Positions 44,058-52,098 of a stretch of DNA of 64,000 bases are shown here, one piece after another. The translations under genes were made by a program, and so were the position numbers. The number at the start of each line of letters is the position of its first letter. Positions within the stretch are counted from its first letter, which is position 1. The DNA comes from Pseudolabrys sp. FHR47 (lineage in GTDB: Bacteria > Pseudomonadota > Alphaproteobacteria > Rhizobiales > Xanthobacteraceae): NCBI RefSeq assembly GCF_005153485.1, contig NZ_CP039740.1, forward strand, positions 2,049,001 to 2,113,000. Direction: 5' to 3'. Under the pieces are notes generated by a model, which was not told the DNA's origin, ran no database searches, and saw only the letters and a program-made list of their open reading frames with translations.

Positions 44058-46502
44058 ATGCCGACATTCTCCCGCAGCCTGGAACAATCGCTTCATCGGG
44101 CGCTTGCGCTCGCGAATGAGCGGCATCACGAATACGCCACGCTGGAGCATCTGCTCCTGGCCATGATCGACGATCAGGACGCCTCCGCGGTGATGCGGGC
44201 CTGCAATGTCGATCTTGAGAAACTGCGCCGCAGCCTCGTGTCCTACCTCGAGTCCGAACTCGAGAATCTCATCACCGACGGCAGCGAAGATTCAAAGCCC
44301 ACCGCCGGGTTTCAGCGCGTCATCCAGCGCGCGGTCATCCATGTGCAATCGTCGGGCCGCGAGGAAGTGACCGGCGCCAATGTGCTGGTCGCGATCTTCG
44401 CCGAGCGCGAGAGCCATGCCGCCTATTTCCTGCAAGAGCAGGACATGACGCGCTACGACGCCGTCAACTACATCAGCCACGGCATCGCCAAGCGCCCGGG
44501 CCTCACCGAGCCGCGCCCGGTGCGGGGTGCCGACGAGGAAACCGACGCCAAGAGTGGTGGCGGCGGCGACGAGCCCAAGAAGAAGGGCGACGCGCTGGAA
44601 GCTTACTGCGTCAACCTCAACAAGAAGGCGAAGGACGGCAAGATCGATCCGCTGATCGGCCGCGACTCCGAGATCAGCAGGACGATCCAGGTGCTGTGCC
44701 GCCGCTCCAAGAACAACCCGCTGTTCGTCGGCGAAGCCGGCGTCGGCAAGACTGCGATCGCCGAAGGTTTGGCGCGCCGCATCATCCACGGCGAAGTGCC
44801 GGACGTCTTGAAGGGCGCGACCGTGTTCGCGCTCGACATGGGCACGCTGCTCGCCGGCACGCGCTATCGCGGCGATTTCGAAGAGCGTCTCAAGCAGGTG
44901 ATCAAGGAGATCGAGGCCTATCCGGGCGCGATCATGTTCATCGACGAGATCCACACCGTGATCGGCGCCGGCGCCACCTCCGGCGGCGCGATGGATGCTT
45001 CGAACCTGCTCAAACCGGCGCTGTCGTCGGGCACGATCCGCTGCATCGGTTCGACGACCTATAAGGAGTACCGGCAGTACTTCGAGAAGGACCGGGCGCT
45101 GGTGCGGCGTTTCCAGAAGATCGACGTCAACGAGCCGTCGGTGCCGGACGCCATCGAAATCCTCAAGGGTCTCAAACCGTATTTCGAGGAATACCACAAG
45201 CTCAAGTACACCAATGACGCCATCAAGGCGGCGGTGGAGCTGTCGTCGCGCTACATCCACGACCGTAAATTGCCGGACAAGGCGATCGACGTGATCGATG
45301 AATCCGGCGCGGCGCAGATGCTGCTGCCCGAAAACCGTCGCAAGAAGACCATCGGCGTCAAGGAAATCGAGACCACAATCTCGACCATGGCCCGCATTCC
45401 GCCCAAGACCGTGTCGAAGGACGACGCCGAGGTGCTCAAGCATCTCGAGCAGACGCTCAAGACGACGGTCTATGGCCAGGACAGGGCGATCGAGGCTCTG
45501 GCCGCATCGATCAAGCTCGCCCGCGCCGGCTTGCGCGAACCGGAGAAGCCGATCGGCTGTTACCTGTTCTCAGGGCCTACCGGCGTCGGCAAGACCGAGG
45601 TCGCCAAGCAGTTGTCACTGTCGCTCGGCGTCGAATTAATCCGCTTCGACATGTCGGAATACATGGAGCGGCACACGATCTCGCGCCTGATCGGTGCGCC
45701 TCCGGGCTATGTCGGTTTCGACCAGGGCGGCCTGCTCACCGATGGCGTCGACCAGCATCCGCATTGCGTGCTGCTGCTCGACGAAATCGAGAAGGCGCAT
45801 CCGGACCTGTTCAATGTGCTCTTGCAGGTCATGGATCACGGCAAGCTGACCGACCATAACGGCAAGCAGGTCGACTTCCGCAACGTGATCCTGATCATGA
45901 CGACCAATGCGGGCGCGTCCGACATGGCCAAAGCCGCCTACGGCTTCACCCGCACCAAGCGGGAAGGCGAGGACCAGGACGCAATCAACCGGCTGTTCAC
46001 GCCGGAATTCCGCAACCGCCTCGACGCCACGATCACCTTCGGCCATCTGCCGCAGGAGGTCATCGCGCAGGTAGTCGAGAAGTTCGTGCTCCAGCTCGAG
46101 GCTCAGCTCGGGGACCGCAACGTCACCATCGAGCTGTCGGACGAAGCCTCGCGCTGGCTCATCGCCAATGGCTACGACGAACTCATGGGCGCGCGGCCAA
46201 TGGCCCGCGTTATCCAGGAGCACATCAAGAAGCCGCTAGCCGACGAGGTGCTGTTCGGCCATCTCAAGAACGGCGGCCATGTCCGAGTCATCGTCGACAA
46301 GGACGAGAACGGCCGCGATAAGCTCGGCTTCCAGTTCGTCGACGGCCCCGTTACGCCGAAGCCGGAGAAGCTTCCGGCGGTCAAGCCAAAGGCGAAGCGT
46401 CGCGCCGCACCAAAGCCGCGCTCGCACAAGCCGAAAGGCGACGGCGGCGATGGCGGCGGCAAGAAGGGCTCGGTGCCGAAGGTGCCGCTGCTGAAGGCCT
46501 AA
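44058..46502 (+). CDS. clpA: ClpA, ATPase subunit of the ClpAP protease
   Basis: The 814-residue protein has an N-domain with Clp repeats (LEHLLLAMIDDQDA), D1 with Walker A GEAGVGKTAIAEGLA (about 220-235), D2 with Walker A GPTGVGKTEVAKQLS (about 500-515) and Walker B LLLDEIEKAHPD. No middle coiled coil as in ClpB, so it is ClpA. The last 45 residues are Lys/Pro/Gly-rich (KPKAKRRAAPKPRSHKPKG), longer and more basic than the usual ClpA end. It forms the ClpS-ClpA operon; a terminator follows at 46612-46640. Confidence 0.96.
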   Translation: MPTFSRSLEQSLHRALALANERHHEYATLEHLLLAMIDDQDASAVMRACNVDLEKLRRSLVSYLESELENLITDGSEDSKPTAGFQRVIQRAVIHVQSSGREEVTGANVLVAIFAERESHAAYFLQEQDMTRYDAVNYISHGIAKRPGLTEPRPVRGADEETDAKSGGGGDEPKKKGDALEAYCVNLNKKAKDGKIDPLIGRDSEISRTIQVLCRRSKNNPLFVGEAGVGKTAIAEGLARRIIHGEVPDVLKGATVFALDMGTLLAGTRYRGDFEERLKQVIKEIEAYPGAIMFIDEIHTVIGAGATSGGAMDASNLLKPALSSGTIRCIGSTTYKEYRQYFEKDRALVRRFQKIDVNEPSVPDAIEILKGLKPYFEEYHKLKYTNDAIKAAVELSSRYIHDRKLPDKAIDVIDESGAAQMLLPENRRKKTIGVKEIETTISTMARIPPKTVSKDDAEVLKHLEQTLKTTVYGQDRAIEALAASIKLARAGLREPEKPIGCYLFSGPTGVGKTEVAKQLSLSLGVELIRFDMSEYMERHTISRLIGAPPGYVGFDQGGLLTDGVDQHPHCVLLLDEIEKAHPDLFNVLLQVMDHGKLTDHNGKQVDFRNVILIMTTNAGASDMAKAAYGFTRTKREGEDQDAINRLFTPEFRNRLDATITFGHLPQEVIAQVVEKFVLQLEAQLGDRNVTIELSDEASRWLIANGYDELMGARPMARVIQEHIKKPLADEVLFGHLKNGGHVRVIVDKDENGRDKLGFQFVDGPVTPKPEKLPAVKPKAKRRAAPKPRSHKPKGDGGDGGGKKGSVPKVPLLKA

Positions 46503-46522
46503 CGCTGCCGCCTCGGTGTCAT

Positions 46523-46594
46523 CGTCCGCGCAGGCGGACGTTCCAGCGCTGTTGCGAGCTTATTGGTGCTGGATGGTCCGCTTTCGCGGACCAT
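46523..46594. repeat. Two-hairpin palindrome (REP-like unit 5)
   Basis: Hairpins CGTCCGC/GCGGACG (46523-46540) and ATGGTCCGC/GCGGACCAT (46573-46594), between the clpA stop and its terminator. Confidence 0.65.
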
Positions 46595-46611
46595 GACGAC
46601 GGGAATAAACA

Positions 46612-46640
46612 AAAGGCCGGGCTTTGCGCCCGGCCTTTTT
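46612..46640 (+). terminator. Rho-independent terminator after clpA
   Basis: Stem AAAGGCCGGGC/GCCCGGCCTTT with loop TTTGC, followed by a T run. Confidence 0.85.
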
Positions 46641-46744
46641 CATACGCTATCGGCAAATCGCACGGGGCTTATGCGCCCGGTGAGGGGTCTGGCGGCGCAA
46701 AGCCAGTTGCGGTGATAGGAGCCGTATGAGAAACGGGAACGTCC

Positions 46745-47497
46745 ATGCCGGATTCCCGTTCCTTCGATTCATCAGCCGCCGCCTTTTTGGGCGGCGTCAA
46801 GCACGCGCTCACGTCGGTGTTTTTTCCGGTGATGGCCGGCACCTATATCGGCCTCGGCGCGCTGGCGCATGACTTCGGCCTGTCGGCCTGGTGGCTGACG
46901 CTATCGACGATCTTCGTCTGGGCGGCGCCGGCGCAGGTGATCCTGATTTCCGGCATCGGCACCGGTGCGGCGATGATCGAGGTCGCGCTGGCCGTGACGC
47001 TCAGCGCCATCCGTTTGTTCCCGATGGTGGTGGCGCTGTTGCCGCTGCTGCGCACGCGCACGACGCGCACGCGCGAACTGGTGCTGCCGGCGCATTTCAC
47101 GTCGGTCAGCATGTGGATCGAGTCGCTGCATATCCTGCCGAAGCTCGCTTCCGAGCACCGCGTCGCCTATTGCAACGGACTGTCGGTCGCTTTCATGGGC
47201 ACCGCGGCGACATTCGGTCTAGTCGGGTTCTTTCTTGCCGCCGGCCTGCCACCTTTGTACGCGGCGGCGCTGCTGTTCATCACGCCGATCTCGTTTCTCA
47301 TCTCCACGGCACGCAGCGCCGTGACCATGCTCGACCGCGTGGCGCTGGCGCTCGGCATTGTTCTCGGAACCGCACTTGCCGCGCTGCATGTCGAGTTCGA
47401 CCTGATGTGGTCCGGCGTCGGCGGCGGCACTTTGGCCTATCTCGTCAATCGCATATGGAAGTCACGCGCCAGAGCCGGCGACAAGGCGGACCCATGA
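46745..47497 (+). CDS. azlC: AzlC-family branched-chain amino acid exporter, large subunit
   Basis: The 250-residue membrane protein has the AzlC layout: FFPVMAGTYIGLGALAHDFG, a strong helix with FVWAAPAQVILISGIGTGAA, and SAIRLFPMVVALLPLL. Known role in relatives: export of branched-chain amino acids or analogues together with AzlD. The stop overlaps the azlD start (ATGA at 47494-47497). Confidence 0.9.
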   Translation: MPDSRSFDSSAAAFLGGVKHALTSVFFPVMAGTYIGLGALAHDFGLSAWWLTLSTIFVWAAPAQVILISGIGTGAAMIEVALAVTLSAIRLFPMVVALLPLLRTRTTRTRELVLPAHFTSVSMWIESLHILPKLASEHRVAYCNGLSVAFMGTAATFGLVGFFLAAGLPPLYAAALLFITPISFLISTARSAVTMLDRVALALGIVLGTALAALHVEFDLMWSGVGGGTLAYLVNRIWKSRARAGDKADP

Positions 47498-47832
47498 CCG
47501 CGGAACTGTGGCCCTATTTCGTGCTCGTCGTCATCGGCTTTCTGCCGAACGAGGTGTGGCGCGTCCTCGGTCTGGTGCTGGCGCGGGGCCTGAATGAGGA
47601 ATCGCAGATCGTGTTGTGGTCGCGCGCGGTGGCGACGGCGATCCTGGCCGGCGTTGTCGCCAAGCTGATCGTGTTCTCAAGCGGAGCACTCGCCAATATC
47701 CCGCTCGGCGTGCGCATGATCGCGGTGGCGATCGGCTTTTCCGCCTTCCTGCTGGTGCGCCGCTCGGCGCTGGCCGGCGTGCTGGCCGGCGAGGCGGCGC
47801 TGCTGATCGGCGGTTATTACTTCGCGCCCTGA
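47494..47832 (+). CDS. azlD: AzlD-family small subunit of the branched-chain amino acid exporter
   Basis: The 112-residue protein has about four membrane helices, with FLPNEVWRVLGLVLARGL near the start and NIPLGVRMIAVAIGF later, as in AzlD. The ATGA overlap with azlC gives tight co-translation of the two subunits. The frame is open far upstream but lies inside azlC there. Confidence 0.88.
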   Translation: MTAELWPYFVLVVIGFLPNEVWRVLGLVLARGLNEESQIVLWSRAVATAILAGVVAKLIVFSSGALANIPLGVRMIAVAIGFSAFLLVRRSALAGVLAGEAALLIGGYYFAP

Positions 47833-47836
47833 GAGG

Positions 47837-48289
47837 TCAGGCCAGCGCCGCGCTGAGCTTCTTGGCTATCTCGGCCAGCGCCTCGGGCTTTTCCTTTTCG
47901 GCGGCGGGCGGCTTCATCGGCACGCCGGTCTTGCGCGGGATGACGTGGACGTGAAGGTGGAACACCACCTGGCCGCCGGCGCCTTCATTGAACTGCTGCA
48001 CCGTGACGCCGTCGGCGCCGAGCGCGCTCATCGCCGCCTGCGCGACCTTCTGCGCCACCTTGACGACATGGGCGAGATCGTCCGGCGGGCAGTCGATGAG
48101 GTTGCGGGCCGGGGCCTTGGGCAGCACCAGAGTGTGGCCCGGCGCGCGCGGCATGATGTCGAGGAAGGCCAGCGCCTTGTCGTCCTCGTAGACTTTGTGA
48201 CAGGGCAATTCGCCGCGCATGATCTTGGCGAAGATGTTGTTGGGATCGTAGGCGGGCATCGGCGTTTCCCCAGCGGTGGTTGAAGTCAT
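47837..48289 (-). CDS. HIT family hydrolase
   Basis: The 150-residue protein has DPNNIFAKIMRGELPCHKVY and YEDDKALAFLDIMPRAPGHT near the start and the histidine triad HLHVHVIPR, where the middle histidines attack nucleotide phosphates. Known activity in this family: hydrolysis of AMP-linked (di)nucleotides. ATG 48289 overlaps the stop of the DUF482 gene (ATGA), so they are co-translated; ATG 48259 would give the conserved part alone. It converges with azlD with a four-base gap. Confidence 0.9.
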   Translation of the reverse strand: MTSTTAGETPMPAYDPNNIFAKIMRGELPCHKVYEDDKALAFLDIMPRAPGHTLVLPKAPARNLIDCPPDDLAHVVKVAQKVAQAAMSALGADGVTVQQFNEGAGGQVVFHLHVHVIPRKTGVPMKPPAAEKEKPEALAEIAKKLSAALA

Positions 48290-49632
48290 TCCTGCTCGTC
48301 CAAATCCTTGCGGAACGGCGCGGCCGCGGCAAGCTCTTCCGAGGCTGCTTCGACATAAGCGCGCTCGCGCTCGAGATACTGGGCGATGGCACGGCGCAGC
48401 CCGGAATTGGCGATGTAGTGCGCCGAATAGGTGGTATGCGGCAGGTAGCCGCGCGCCAGCTTGTGTTCGCCCTGGGCGCCGGCCTCGACCCAGCGCAGCC
48501 CCTTCGCGATGGCGTAGTCGATGGCCTGATAGTAGCAGACTTCGAAATGCAGGAACGGGTGATGCTCGACGGCGCCCCAGTTGCGGCCATAGAGCGTGTC
48601 GCCACTCAGGAAGTTGATGGCGCCGGCGATATACCGCCCGGCGCGCTTGGCCATGATCAGCACGATGCGGTCGGCCATGGTCTCGCCGATGCGGGAGAAG
48701 AATTCGCGCGTCAGGTATGGGCTGCCCCATTTGCGCGATCCGGTATCCATGTAGAAGGCGAAGAAGGCGTCCCACGCGTCCTCGGTCAGGTCGGTGCCGG
48801 TGAGCCAGACAATATCGATGCCGGGCGAGAGTGCCTCCTTGCGCTCGCGGCGGATGGTCTTGCGTTTGCGCGAGGACAGGGCGCCGAGGAAATTCTCGAA
48901 GCTGCCATAGCCGGGGTTCTCGAAATGAAACTGCTGATCGGTGCGCTGCAGATAGCCGCGCTCGCCAAGAAGCCGCCATTCGGGTTCAGTGCAGAAGGTG
49001 ACATGCGCCGACGACAGGTCGTTAGCGTCCGTCAGCTTGGCCAAAGCCTCGGCGAGCACGTCGCGAATGCCAGCGGCCCCGGGGCCAGGCCGCGCGAGCA
49101 GGCGAGGGCCGGTGACCGGCGTAAACGGCACCGACACCTGAAGCTTGGGGTAATAGGCGCCGCCGGCGCGCTCGAAGGCATCCGCCCAGCCATGGTCGAA
49201 GACGTATTCGCCCCGCGAATGGGTCTTCACGTAGCAAGGAGCCGCGCCGAGCAAGGTTCCGTTCTCGCGCTCGGCGAGCAGGTAACGCGGCAGCCAACCG
49301 GTCTGCCCGCCAACGCAAGAAGCCTGTTCAAGTGAGGACAGAAAGCTGTGAGAAATAAATGGGTTATTGAATTGTCCTCTTGTTGATAATTCAGTGGATA
49401 ACTCGACCTCACAGGCCTCATCAGGGTGGCCCTGAGAGCGTCCCCCGGGGCGCCTGGGGGCTTTATCCTCAGCCAGGTTTTCAACAGGCCGTTGCGCCTG
49501 TGACGTCGTTATCCCGGCTGGGGATAACCGTGGCGGCGCGGCGCCATGCTGGCCGGCGCAAGCATCCCATTCGGCAGCGGGAATCCCGGTCAGGCTCTGC
49601 GCCATTCGGATGCGAATTTCGTCGTCGCTCAT
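48286..49632 (-). CDS. DUF482/FemAB-like acyltransferase with an in-frame insertion
   Basis: The 448-residue protein belongs to COG3146/DUF482 (GNAT-fold, FemAB-like): NPFISHSFLSSLEQ, PRYLLAERENGTLLGAAPCY, SSRKRKTIRRERKEAL, YMDTGSRKWGSPYLTREFF and ARGYLPHTTYSAHYIAN. Members are thought to act on peptidoglycan or small peptides. Between DACAG (residue 27) and NPFISH there is a low-complexity insertion of about 59 residues, coded by 49375-49551, which I do not expect in the family and which contains TTA codons, hairpins and DnaA-box-like words. Start ATG 49632 matches the family; upstream frame has no similarity. Confidence 0.82.
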   Translation of the reverse strand: MSDDEIRIRMAQSLTGIPAAEWDACAGQHGAAPPRLSPAGITTSQAQRPVENLAEDKAPRRPGGRSQGHPDEACEVELSTELSTRGQFNNPFISHSFLSSLEQASCVGGQTGWLPRYLLAERENGTLLGAAPCYVKTHSRGEYVFDHGWADAFERAGGAYYPKLQVSVPFTPVTGPRLLARPGPGAAGIRDVLAEALAKLTDANDLSSAHVTFCTEPEWRLLGERGYLQRTDQQFHFENPGYGSFENFLGALSSRKRKTIRRERKEALSPGIDIVWLTGTDLTEDAWDAFFAFYMDTGSRKWGSPYLTREFFSRIGETMADRIVLIMAKRAGRYIAGAINFLSGDTLYGRNWGAVEHHPFLHFEVCYYQAIDYAIAKGLRWVEAGAQGEHKLARGYLPHTTYSAHYIANSGLRRAIAQYLERERAYVEAASEELAAAAPFRKDLDEQE

Positions 49633-49693
49633 GGGGACAGGATTTGCAGTGTGAACAGCGCCTGTAGAAGACGGGAGCGGGCATTGTGGACAA
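49381..49693. other. Cluster of DnaA-box-like sequences
   Basis: Five 9-mers each differ at one base from TTATCCACA: TTATCAACA (49381-49389, minus), TTATCCACT (49393-49401, minus), TTATCCTCA (49463-49471, plus), TTATCCCCA (49519-49527, minus) and TTGTCCACA (49685-49693, minus). The first four lie in the insertion of the DUF482 gene, next to AT-rich DNA (49341-49395) and three perfect hairpins. Could be a DnaA-binding or titration locus. Confidence 0.4.
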
Positions 49694-49851
49694 GCTGCTT
49701 CGCCGTCCGACACGGCCCTACTGTCGCACGCCGGTGCCGCGTTGACGACAGGCACGGGGTGTCTGCGTCATGACCATCGTTAACGGCCCTTGGACGCAAC
49801 GCAGCGCGCCCGGGGAGCCGGACGCGCTGCGGAGTTACGAGGTGGTTCGGG

Positions 49852-50121
49852 TTAGTTGCAGGTGATCATCTGGTAGCCCGGCTCCAAGCCGGGCTGGGGC
49901 ACAGCCCGGCAGCCGAGCGGCACGGTTTCGCAGCCGTGCTTGGTGCAAGCAACCGTCTCCGGCGCCAGAGCGCGCGCTCGCAGCGCCTCGCTCTGGTAGG
50001 TCGTTTTCTTCGTCGATGCGGCGAAAGCGGACTGCGCAGGCAGAGCAAACGTCGCGGACAGGGTCAGGGCAGACAAAGCGATAACGTTGGCGCGGAAGGC
50101 GCCATTGAACAGACTCGGCAT
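49852..50121 (-). CDS. Small secreted cysteine-containing protein (CTxxGC type) 1
   Basis: The 89-residue protein has a signal peptide to about AFA (residue 34). The short mature part carries VACTKHGCETVPLGCRAVPQ and ends YQMITCN. The four cysteines in the order C-T-x2-G-C-x6-C-x(n)-C are shared with the next gene on the same strand, so the two are paralogues. Two disulfides in the periplasm are likely; function unknown. Start ATG 50121; the frame is open to 50199 without a signal-like start. Confidence 0.65.
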   Translation of the reverse strand: MPSLFNGAFRANVIALSALTLSATFALPAQSAFAASTKKTTYQSEALRARALAPETVACTKHGCETVPLGCRAVPQPGLEPGYQMITCN

Positions 50122-50270
50122 TTTCGGTTCTCTTGGATTTGGATTGATACGCCGCAGCGCGTCATAAGGCGCGATGCGTTCTTGCCCTTGGCAGGGCATT
50201 TAGGTGGCGACCTTGGGGCCGGCTACGGCGTTTTTCGATGAGCAGTTCCGCAAATTTAGCGGCACACCTT

Positions 50271-50340
50271 CAGAGCGTTTTCGAGCGAAGTGGAAACCGG
50301 TTCGCGTGAAGAAAACGCGTCAAAACGAAAATCCAGAGCC
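50271..50340. repeat. Intergenic repeat, family B (GAGCGTTTTCGAGCGAAGTGG type)
   Basis: The unit runs GAGCGTTTTCGAGCGAAG, GGAAACCGGTTCGCGTGAAG, AAAACGCGTCAAAACG. It shares the core GGAAACCGGTT with family A. A short degenerate copy (GAAGCGGATACCGGTTTGC) is at about 2490-2508. I recall this element as frequent in Bradyrhizobiaceae. Confidence 0.6.
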
Positions 50341-50372
50341 TCGGCTTTGATTCCATCAAAGCCGGAAAGGCT

Positions 50373-50639
50373 CTAGCGGCACACCACAACGTCGAAGCCG
50401 CTCGGCATGCCGTCCCACCTGTAGCCGGTCTGCGGTCGGCAATTGGGCGGGATCGGATGGCAGCCGAATTCCGTGCAAGCGATTTGGCGCGGCGAGGAGC
50501 GTACCGGACGCTTCACGATCTTTTTCTTCGGCTTCGTCACCTGCTGCGACGATTGCGCGGCCGCCGGGGCGGCGGGCGCGATGACTGTCGCGGCGAAGGC
50601 CAGAGCCAAAGCGGCGGTGATGGTGCGAGCGATGCGCAT
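50373..50639 (-). CDS. Small secreted cysteine-containing protein (CTxxGC type) 2
   Basis: The 88-residue protein has a signal peptide to about AAA (residue 28), a short basic linker (KPKKKIVKRPVR) and IACTEFGCHPIPPNCRPQTG, ending GFDVVVCR. The cysteine frame C-T-x2-G-C-x6-C-x(n)-C matches the 89-aa protein at 49852. Function unknown; both may be envelope proteins. A family B repeat lies between the two genes. Confidence 0.7.
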   Translation of the reverse strand: MRIARTITAALALAFAATVIAPAAPAAAQSSQQVTKPKKKIVKRPVRSSPRQIACTEFGCHPIPPNCRPQTGYRWDGMPSGFDVVVCR

Positions 50640-50686
50640 GAGACCAGAACCGTTCCAATGTCCAAATGGTTCCGGCGCGCCTTAAT

Positions 50687-51436
50687 TCAAGATGCGCGGA
50701 ACCCTTCGAAGATTATCTGATCAGCATAGCGCGCGGCCGTTGCGCGGTCTTCGGCGCTGCGTACGGTCCAGGTCAGAAGCGGCAAGCCGAATATATGGCG
50801 CGCAACCAGCGGTGCGACTGCCGGCAGATCGTTGACGGACCACGCTATGAAATGCGGGCGTGTCCGTGGTGCATGCAGCAGGAAGGCGAGATTGCGCTTG
50901 GCCCCGGCAGGCAGGGCACTCCATTCGGGGTGATCGTAATGACGTTCGGCGACGATGCCGCGCGTCAGCGTCGGGACCATTTCGCGTAGCGCTGCCACAG
51001 GCGCGGGGTCGAATGACATTGCGGCAGCGGGACCGCGGTAGGCGCCGAGCACTTCGGAGACGCGGCGCGTCAGTCTCAGATCGCCATCGAAGCGGCTCTT
51101 GATCTCGATGACGAGCGGCACGCGGCCGCCGACCTGGTCGCACAGTTCGGCCAGCGTCAGCATGCGGTCGGAAGTCGCCTTGAACGTGACCTGCTTCAGC
51201 GCCGCCGCATCGAGGCCGGCCAGCGGCGCATTGCCCTCAGTGAGGCGGCCGAGCGCATCGTCGTGATGGACCATCGCCTCGCCATCGGCGCTGACCTGCA
51301 CGTCGCATTCGATGCCGTAATTGCCGGCGATGGCCGCTTCAAACGCCGAGCGCGTGTTCTCGATGACGCCGCGCGGGGCGTCGTGCAGGCCACGGTGGGC
51401 AATCGGTCGCGCGGTGAGCCATTCTATGTTGCGCAT
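50687..51436 (-). CDS. Glycerophosphodiester phosphodiesterase
   Basis: The 249-residue TIM-barrel protein has the GDPD motifs IAHRGLHDAPRGVIENT (catalytic His-Arg), GIECDVQVSADGEAMVHHDD (metal Glu-x-Asp and catalytic His), LVIEIKSRF and LPLLTWTVRS. No signal peptide, so cytoplasmic, UgpQ-like: glycerophosphodiesters to glycerol-3-phosphate and an alcohol. It follows the ridA-family gene, and the gap between them is a family A palindrome whose end supplies the ATG. Confidence 0.92.
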   Translation of the reverse strand: MRNIEWLTARPIAHRGLHDAPRGVIENTRSAFEAAIAGNYGIECDVQVSADGEAMVHHDDALGRLTEGNAPLAGLDAAALKQVTFKATSDRMLTLAELCDQVGGRVPLVIEIKSRFDGDLRLTRRVSEVLGAYRGPAAAMSFDPAPVAALREMVPTLTRGIVAERHYDHPEWSALPAGAKRNLAFLLHAPRTRPHFIAWSVNDLPAVAPLVARHIFGLPLLTWTVRSAEDRATAARYADQIIFEGFRAS

Positions 51437-51480
51437 GACCTTTATCCGAAAACCGGTCCCCGCTTTTCGGGGTCATGCGC
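51431..51480. repeat. Palindromic repeat, family A (copy 2)
   Basis: GCGCATGACC ... TCCGAAAACCGGTCCCCGC, then TTTTCGGGGTCATGCGC. Inverse copy of the unit at 7562-7627. It covers nearly the whole gap between the RidA and GDPD genes and overlaps the GDPD start codon (51434-51436). Confidence 0.7.
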
Positions 51481-51483
51481 GGA

Positions 51484-51951
51484 CTACGAGACCTCGAACG
51501 TGCCTTCGACCTCGACCGCGGCATTGGCCGGCAGCGCGGAGACGCCGACGGTGGAGCGGGCGTGACGGCCCTTGTCGCCGAACACTTCGACCATAAGATC
51601 GGAAGCGCCGTTCATGACCTTCGGCCCGTCGGTGTAGCCGGCGGCCGAATTGATAAAGCCGCCGAGCCGCACCACGCGCACCACCTTGTCGAGGTCGCCG
51701 ACGGCCGCCTTGACCTGGGCGATCAGGTTGATGGCGCAGGCGCGGGCGGCTTTCTGGCCGTCTTCCATGGAGACAGACCCGCCGAGCTGGCCGGTCGCCG
51801 TGAGTTTTCCATCGGGCCCGAAGCAAAGCTGACCCGATACGGTCAGGAGATTTCCGCTGCGCACGAAAGCAACATAGTTGGCCACTGGGGCCGCCGGCGT
51901 CGGCAGGGTTATTCCAAGGTCGCTCAGCTTCTTGTCGATGGCGCCGCTCAT
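51484..51951 (-). CDS. RidA family protein
   Basis: The 155-residue protein has the YjgF/RidA fold: YVAFVRSGNLLTVSGQL, VVRVVRLGGFINSAAGYTDG and GRHARSTVGVSALPANAAVE with the conserved arginine that binds the enamine/imine substrate. RidA relatives deaminate reactive enamines; this longer subgroup is less studied. It is the first gene of a likely operon with the GDPD gene. Confidence 0.9.
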   Translation of the reverse strand: MSGAIDKKLSDLGITLPTPAAPVANYVAFVRSGNLLTVSGQLCFGPDGKLTATGQLGGSVSMEDGQKAARACAINLIAQVKAAVGDLDKVVRVVRLGGFINSAAGYTDGPKVMNGASDLMVEVFGDKGRHARSTVGVSALPANAAVEVEGTFEVS

Positions 51952-52098
51952 GGATCGTCTCCGTCTGTCAATCGTCTAATAGGTTCGGCCAACGTCTTGG
52001 CCGATTGAGGCTTTCAGCGCAAGGCAGGGGCGGAAGACACGCCTCGTTATTGCCCCTATCATTGCGTCAGATATGCCGGATTCTTTACAGGGTTGCTC

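Noticed and set aside
46736..46762. GGAAC-N16-CGTT at the azlC start
   Set aside because: It is part of a palindrome (GGAACG/CGTTCC) overlapping the coding start, so transcription would begin inside the gene; probably chance.
47837..48979. 380-codon minus-strand frame through the HIT gene into DUF482
   Set aside because: Only the part from ATG 48289 is the HIT protein; the rest is an out-of-frame reading of DUF482.
49341..49365. dif site (AATAA-ATGGG-TTATT)
   Set aside because: The spacer is five rather than six bases, the outer arms do not match, and the site codes the conserved NPFISH part of DUF482.
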